The notes under the pieces are model-generated. The model had not been told where the DNA came from and ran no database searches. It saw only the letters and a list, made by a program, of their open reading frames with translations. This document shows, piece after piece, positions 58,741 through 64,000 of a stretch of DNA of 64,000 nucleotides. Where the stretch lies: assembly GCA_003439945.1 (NCBI GenBank), contig QVRM01003911.1, forward strand, positions 1 to 64,000. The letters are read 5' to 3'. Each line of letters starts with the position of its first letter. Within the stretch, counting starts at the first letter, position 1. Position numbers and translations under genes: made by a program. The stretch is from Dermanyssus gallinae. Its lineage: Eukaryota; Arthropoda; Arachnida; Mesostigmata; Dermanyssidae.

Positions 58741-59003
58741 TGCTCTTGTCTATGCGTGACAACGGGAACGGCAGCACAGCAACGCTTTGTGCTCTCTGGG
58801 TGGTTAAGTGGCCTCCAATGTCGACCGTTGCGCGAACACGGCCCGTGCCAAATTCCCTCTCAATGCGGCAGACTTATGGCTCGGCACTTTGTTTTGCCCC
58901 GACCTAGTCTTGAGCTTCTACGCTGCTGCTCTTCTTGTCGTTTTTGTCCCCTTCCGTTGTTGTAGATGTTGTTGTTGTTGTTGTTGAAGGTCTGCCCAAT
59001 GGC
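58741..59003. other. Intergenic with short TTG run at 58962-58986
   Basis: No gene recognised. Confidence 0.45.
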
Positions 59004-59321
59004 TCAACAGGAGAAAGACAGCGGACAACGGAGGGAGTTCATGGAGAGCAATGCGTCGCGCGCTACGGCTAATATAATGGCCACCGCTTGTACCGAATCA
59101 TAGACTACGCCGGAGCAGGTCGTTTTGTTCTGATCACAACAGTAAGACCAACAGCCGACCGCCATTAGAGAAAGTATTAAGACCAGGAGAAGAAGATGGC
59201 ACACGAGTTTGGCTCTAAGAAACGATACGGCCGGATGACGTGCAACTGGTTGAACCTTTGAATGAGTGAGCCAGCCTGTGCTATCGCCGCAGCCCGGACC
59301 TGAAATAAACTGCACTCTCAC
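59004..59321 (-). CDS. Doubtful exon encoding a hydrophobic, Cys-rich segment
   Basis: The minus strand has a strong acceptor-like CCGTATCGTTTCTTAG at about 59218-59233. After it the open frame encodes AKLVCHLLLLVLILSLMAVG, a signal-peptide or membrane-like stretch, then WSYCCDQNKTTCSG. The frame continues to a stop near 59004. An N-glycosylation sequon (NKT) is present. I do not recognise a family. It might be an internal exon or a small secreted protein. No start codon or promoter is evident, so confidence is low. Confidence 0.2.
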   Translation of the reverse strand: MRVQFISGPGCGDSTGWLTHSKVQPVARHPAVSFLRAKLVCHLLLLVLILSLMAVGCWSYCCDQNKTTCSGVVYDSVQAVAIILAVARDALLSMNSLRCPLSFSC

Positions 59322-59834
59322 CGGTGACGTAGATTAATAGTAGTACATTATGTTGTGTGCATCATTTCCTTCAGACCGAAGCGACTGCTTGTATCTACGC
59401 GTTTTTTTTGTGTGCGTGGATTTGTGCGCTTTTACGACGCTATTGCTACGCTACTAGTGTATGTTTAGCTAAACTGACTCAAGCCGAAACTAGTATGTTT
59501 CTCAATGTCAAAACGTTTGAATGAACAATGTTGTGCTGTGCTAATATGCATTTTCAGTAACCCGCTATGTCCTGTGATAGATGAATACATTTTTCACCGA
59601 CTTGGTATAACATAAATCATGTTAAAACAGTTATAAGCTAAATACCAAGAGCCGGTTAACTCTCTAAGGCTGCTCGAAACTCGGCAAGTATCAAATTGAT
59701 AATCTGTGCACTCATCCACTTAGCGTATACAGCCCTCCTACGGTACATGCAAATTCTGGCATCTCAACAGAGCTTGTCATGAAAGCCATGAACAACATAT
59801 CGCGTGATTAGAGAAGGGAGTTCCTGTAGGGGGC
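59322..59834. other. Intergenic, no gene seen
   Basis: AT-rich, no signal. Confidence 0.5.
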
Positions 59835-59950
59835 TCTGAGACGTCATCGACTGCGTATTGTAGACATTGCGGGCTATTTGCCGCATCTCGTTCGCAATTC
59901 GCAGCAGCGGATCTTCGACATATACTTGAGTGCCCAAGAGTGTGTGAGAT
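59835..59950 (+). pseudogene. Retrotransposon C-terminal zinc-knuckle fragment
   Basis: A short frame reads AYCRHCGLFAASRS...LRHILECPRVCE, matching the C-x2-C...H-x4-C end of jockey/R1-type reverse transcriptase ORFs, as in FCKHC...EHTILWCPEW at 62920-63000. Nothing before or after it is readable. Soon after, at about 60039-60067, the 15-bp phrase TCAGCCTATACCARG is tandemly duplicated. Confidence 0.45.
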
Positions 59951-60989
59951 CTGACGGTTGCGCGCGTTGCGGGCTAACCCAAGAACCCATTTTTTTGCCC
60001 TGGCCTAGTCGAGATATTGCAGTTGTGCGATTGTCAAAGTCAGCCTATACCAAGTCAGCCTATACCAGGGTAATGCCATATGAAGCAAACCGCCAACTTG
60101 AGGGAATTTGGAATCCCTGCCAGAGCCAAAATGCGTTTGGCGATCTAAATCCCAAATGCTGTTTTCTTTTTTGAGTCAACGCTCAGGTAGTAGAATTGGC
60201 TCATCGGTGGGGGGCTTCTTTTGAGACAGCGACAGCTTTATATCCTGCAAAAGCTCCCTGCAGACTGTTATCGTCGACGTTCCTTGCGGAAGCCCGCGTC
60301 ATTCTGGGGGAATCGTGCCCTTAAATTCCAGAAATATGGAAAGCCGCTCCTACGCTGCATCAGCGCACTGGACAACATTTCGCACACGCTGCTCTTCGTT
60401 GCAATTCCTCCTCCAATAGGATGACGGACACAGAGGATCAACCTTCCGTTTTAGCATCACCTTGAGATTGCACTCGGTCCAGGTAACTGGGGTGGCGCCA
60501 TTCGGTGGATATTTGTATAACAAGGTGGGCGACAAAACATAAGAAGAAAAGTGGCCTTAGGATGTTCGTTACTGACGACGTCTGGATCAAACGCTGTTTT
60601 GTTCTTAAGTCAAAATTGCAAGTTGAACCTCCTCGTGCCTGATAGAGACCTCCAAACCTAGCGCAAGCTTCTTCTCGCAGCGATTGGAAGAACCGGAAGT
60701 AATGGGAATGATGGAATCGATTGATGATCTGCCGATGGTGGTCACTTCGAGCATTGTCTCGAAGTGACCACGTAGCGCAAAAACAGCGTTTGAAGTTTCT
60801 AGTTTTTTTTAGGGTAAACGCAAGCCTTTTTGACATCTAGGTCAGAAGCAGCTGCAGTTGCTGCAGCTCTTTTAGGACAAGAAGGCATCTGGGCGGCGGC
60901 AGATGTCATCCTGGCAACCGCTGAGATCACTGTCATAAGAGAAGCCCTCGAGCAATATCCAGGCATAACCCTGAAAGTCTGAGCCAACA
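59951..60989. other. Intergenic, with hairpin at 60738-60767
   Basis: A perfect 14-bp hairpin, GTGGTCACTTCGAG against CTCGAAGTGACCAC, lies at about 60738-60767. Open frames at 60221-60424 (plus) and 60836-60438 (minus) are unrecognised. 60838-60985 (plus) is Ala-rich and could be the 5' part of the R1-like element. Confidence 0.4.
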
Positions 60990-63167
60990 TCCCGAAAATA
61001 GAAGAGAATCACGACAAAATAAACCGGAAGAGCGCCGGATTCTACCGTGTCAGTTGCCGTAAGATCGTTGAATGTCCACATTTTATGCCCGCGCTTTACG
61101 AGCTCACAGAGACAAAATTGATCCAACGACGGTTAGAGTTGAACGCGATCCACAGTCTTAGGAAAGGCAACTCCTCATCAAGGAACGGAGAGATCCTTCT
61201 AGAATGGGCAACCTTCTACGCGATCTACAACTCATGAACACTCCTGGGTATGGCTTCGACAAGAGATCAACGCTAGGTTTGACGTCTGCTACAGAAGGAA
61301 TGACTCATCTCCCGTCCACATCTTAAGAACCACTTGCCTCTTGTGCTACTGGTGGAATGGCCAAATTGCCGAAAAGCGCAGGGCCTGCAATTGCTTGCGA
61401 CGAGTATGCACGCGGCGCAGAGCAAGGCGCCAATCGGATCTTTCCGATCTTTTAGAGGAGTAATAGAATCGCCCCACGCACTTTCTACTTCTAGTACAAA
61501 TAGCTCTTCCCATGGGGTCGGCGCTGCAAGTTGATACGTGGCGTACCAGGAATCAAAAAGAAAGAAAATCTTCCCCTGATGAACGTCTTCGAACGTCTCC
61601 GAGTAAGTAATAAACTAAGTCTATAGTTTTATTTGCAGCCCCGGTGTGGCCGTCAACCGCACTATCCATAGCCAGCAGGGCAACGCTACGCAAAGTTCGT
61701 GCTTTTTCCTCAACATCCTCTATTTGACAGGACATTGTATGAAGTAGTAACGGCCGAGAATTACATCCCAGAGGTAACCTCGGCAGAGGTACTCGCTGCG
61801 GGGGAAAAATTGAAGGCCAGTAAGGCACCAGGCCGTGATGGCATTCCGGTCTCGGCCACGAAAGCCGATCAGTCCTATCAGTCATAGCGCAGGTGGTTGA
61901 CCAAGGCGGAAGCCCTGCGCCAATCCCCGTCTCGGACTAGAGGCTTGCTACTGGTTGTTTTGCTGGACGTTGAAAACGCACTCAACAGCCTGTCCTCAGA
62001 GATAGTCTTAGACACTCTACTCACGAATGGAGTCCCGCCCTACCTGCGCCGGGCAATCTCGTCATACCTGAGCGAGAGGCGCATAGTCAGTGAGGGCTAC
62101 GAGTTTGACATGACGGCCGGGGTTCCCCAGGGCTCGATCCTAGGACATCTTCTATGGAACCTGGCATACGATGACGTCTTAGGTTTAGACGACCTTCCAG
62201 ATGGCACTGAACTGCTGGCATATACGGACGACCACGCAGTGGTGGTCCAGGCCCCCTCACCCCAGCAACTAGGACTGAGAGCCAACGACGCCCTGGCGGA
62301 GATCGCTAGCTGGATGAGGGGGGTTGACATGACACTGGCGCTGCATAAAAGCGAGGGCATCCTCCTAATTGGACCAAGAAAGTGCACCTCCTTAAAACTA
62401 TTTCTAGACGATTAGGAGATCAAGATTCTCAATACCGCCCGTTATCTCGGAATGTACCTAGACTACTAAGGTCTTACAAAAGGTACCCGGGCAGATGCCA
62501 AACAACTATAGACGAGAGTCAAGAAGGCGCTCTATTATGTCGGTGGCTGAGTCCATAGTTTGATTTGCAGCCCGGGTGTAGCCATCAACCGCACTATCCA
62601 CAGCTAGCAGGGCAACGCTACGCAGAGCCCAAAGAGTGGCTGCTTTGCGCATCACAATAGCCTATAGAACAGTTAGCACAGCGGCCGTCCTTATTCTGGC
62701 TAGTACAGTCCCCTGGAACTTAAAAGCAAATGAACGACGCCGCTTGTGGAAAGACCCGGAAAAAGAGAAGCCTGAGAAAAGGAATATAACCTTCGACATT
62801 TGGCAAGCCGAATGGGACTTCATTCCGGAAGGAGCTCGAGGAGGGTACCGGGTAAGGACTCTAATCCCGGATATCAGGGCCATACTTGTCATACTTGTTC
62901 AGAATTGAGAAAACCACATCTCCATTCTGCAAGCACTGCCTAAGCGAAACAGAAGACACGCCTGAACATACAATTTTGTGGTGCCCGGAATGGGCCTCTC
63001 AGCGTGCGAGTCTACCTAGGGCTGACGACGGCACCCTTAGAACCATCATACAGCTTATGATGAAGTCACGCGACTGGGTCAGCATTGTTCGCACCATGGA
63101 GAACATCATGCGCGCCAAGGAGAAGACAAAATGTTACTGCATGACATCGTCCCGCAGGGCATCTTAG
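60990..63167 (+). pseudogene. R1-like non-LTR retrotransposon, degraded
   Basis: Collinear pieces of an R1/LOA-type ORF2 on the plus strand: an endonuclease end (NGEILLEWATFYAIYNS then NTPGYGF, about 61175-61250); the linker CYWWNGQIAEKRRACNCLRR (about 61342-61400); LFPQHPLFDRTLYEVV with KLKASKAPGRDGIP (about 61700-61850). A deletion removes the fingers, then come LLDVENALNSLSSEIV, VPQGSILGHLLWNLAYDD, and the catalytic box AYTDDHAVV (A of YADD changed to T). The thumb follows, RATLRRAQRVAALRITIAYR, and the end ITFDIWQAEW...FCKHCLSETEDTPEHTILWC. Stops at 62413 and 62467, frameshifts near 61890 and 62905, and a displaced 77-bp piece mark it as dead. Confidence 0.83.
61619..61695 (+). repeat. 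Displaced 77-bp copy of the R1-like thumb segment
   Basis: 61619-61695 is about 88% identical to 62552-62628. It encodes VLFAAPVWPSTALSIASRAT without stops, while the in-place copy has a stop (FAARV-stop-PSTALSTAS). It lies upstream of the fingers, out of order, so a second copy was fused in by recombination or template switching. Confidence 0.85.
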
Positions 63168-64000
63168 GATAACTCAATTTTTTAACTTCTCTCCCCCTTC
63201 GATCGTTTGAAGTTATGTCTATGCAGTTCCCGATCGGTTGCGGGGATTGGGACATGACTGGTTGATAGAGGGTTGGAGCCCCACACTACCGGCCCACACT
63301 TGCAGACAAGTTTCCTGCGGTGGTGTCCGCGTGTGCGTACCGCATTTTCCAGTTAGTCCTTAAAAAACCCACTATAACTCTGTCCTCTACCCGCGAAGAC
63401 CCCGGCAGGTGCTTTCTAAGGGTTAAGGGTTAGGAAAACAGCACGCCTTTATAACCGAACACCGGTAAGCAGCAAAGGAACCCATGTGTATACTGGCCTA
63501 AGTATGTAGTTTCTACTGCCTATTCAAAGCAGCAGAGCACATTATCACCGGTCGACAAAGATCGAAGCTAGACGACAAGGAAGCGCTGTTCGAAAACTAA
63601 CAAGCTAACGTTTTTTGAACTGGGTATTGGACGCAATCAATATTCCCTGATCTCGCAACATTGTACAGCCTTAAACTCGCACAGCTTATAACGGAGGCCA
63701 CGGAGGCTGCTATCAGCATTACCTACACTGCACTGGTAAAGCCTACTACACTTATACCGTACGTGCAACTCAAGAGAGACTGAAGATGTAAGACACCGTC
63801 ACGAACAACGAACGCTATGTTATTTTCATTGTCTTAGCTATTGTCTCGATACCTAAAATTAGGACAGCCTTTGAAACGACAAGCTCCTGTAAATAACCGC
63901 CGCACAAAGTGGAGCAGTTAATGACAAGCCAAAGTGATGAAGGTGAGGTAACCTCGAAAAGAGAGTACTGAGTGTGCCCACCGGCCGCAGACACGGAACA
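63168..64000. other. 3' flank of R1-like element and right edge
   Basis: No gene recognised. 63178-63300 may be the element's 3' untranslated region. GGGTTAAGGGTTAGG at 63420-63434 is two near-telomeric-style motifs only and not an array. Confidence 0.4.

Noticed and set aside
63415..63440. Telomere-like GGGTTA repeats
   Set aside because: Only two imperfect units, no array, and not at a chromosome end by any other sign.

Overview
The window looks like arthropod nuclear DNA, most likely from a chelicerate such as a mite or tick. It has AT-rich, intron-bearing, gene-poor sequence, very long (TA)n and (TTG)n/(CAA)n microsatellites, tRNA-derived SINEs, degenerate non-LTR retrotransposons and a mariner. 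Its only convincing host gene encodes a cuticle protein with a chitin-binding_4 domain. The Acari/chelicerate placement is an inference from the domain style (an FGYDTG start and an EPG-type sequence just after the domain). There are no bacterial operons, CRISPR arrays, rRNA genes or free-standing tRNA genes.

Layout. 1-16 kb: microsatellites, a G-rich minisatellite (5.1-5.3 kb), a 135-bp tandem duplication (9.1-9.4 kb), a retrotransposon tail (11.6-12.2 kb) and an internally deleted Tc1/IS630-type DNA transposon (13.0-14.3 kb). 16.4-17.7 kb: a 5'-truncated retrotransposon with a restriction-like endonuclease (RLE), flanked on both sides by (TTA)n. 19-25 kb: more retrotransposon and DNA-transposon ends, a SINE, and palindromes centred on (TA)n. 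26-31.6 kb: four SINE copies (one of them, at 29.6 kb, abuts the cut end of an RLE element remnant) and a dispersed repeat. 33.2-46.1 kb: the cuticle gene, with a TATA box at 33264, coding exons at 34611-34928, 37716-37923 and 44749-45083, and introns full of TA arrays, a SINE, an RLE-retrotransposon fragment and a foldback. 46.5-58 kb: further retrotransposon copies, a mariner with both TIRs and TA duplications (47094-48412), a degraded RLE retrotransposon (49.8-51.9 kb), a SINE, and a retrotransposon carrying a nested 183-bp insertion with a 12-bp target duplication. 61-63.2 kb: a degraded R1-like retrotransposon.

The transposable elements are dead or dying: every reverse transcriptase or transposase copy has frameshifts, stops, truncation or internal deletion. 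Two patterns recur. DNA-transposon ends, often reading ACCCTGTATA or a close variant, sit directly against (TA)n tracts. The same few families (three SINE types, one retrotransposon with a C-terminal zinc knuckle, and RLE-type elements) reappear several times, so much of the apparently empty DNA is old repeat. All splice sites and family assignments were read by eye; no database search was possible.
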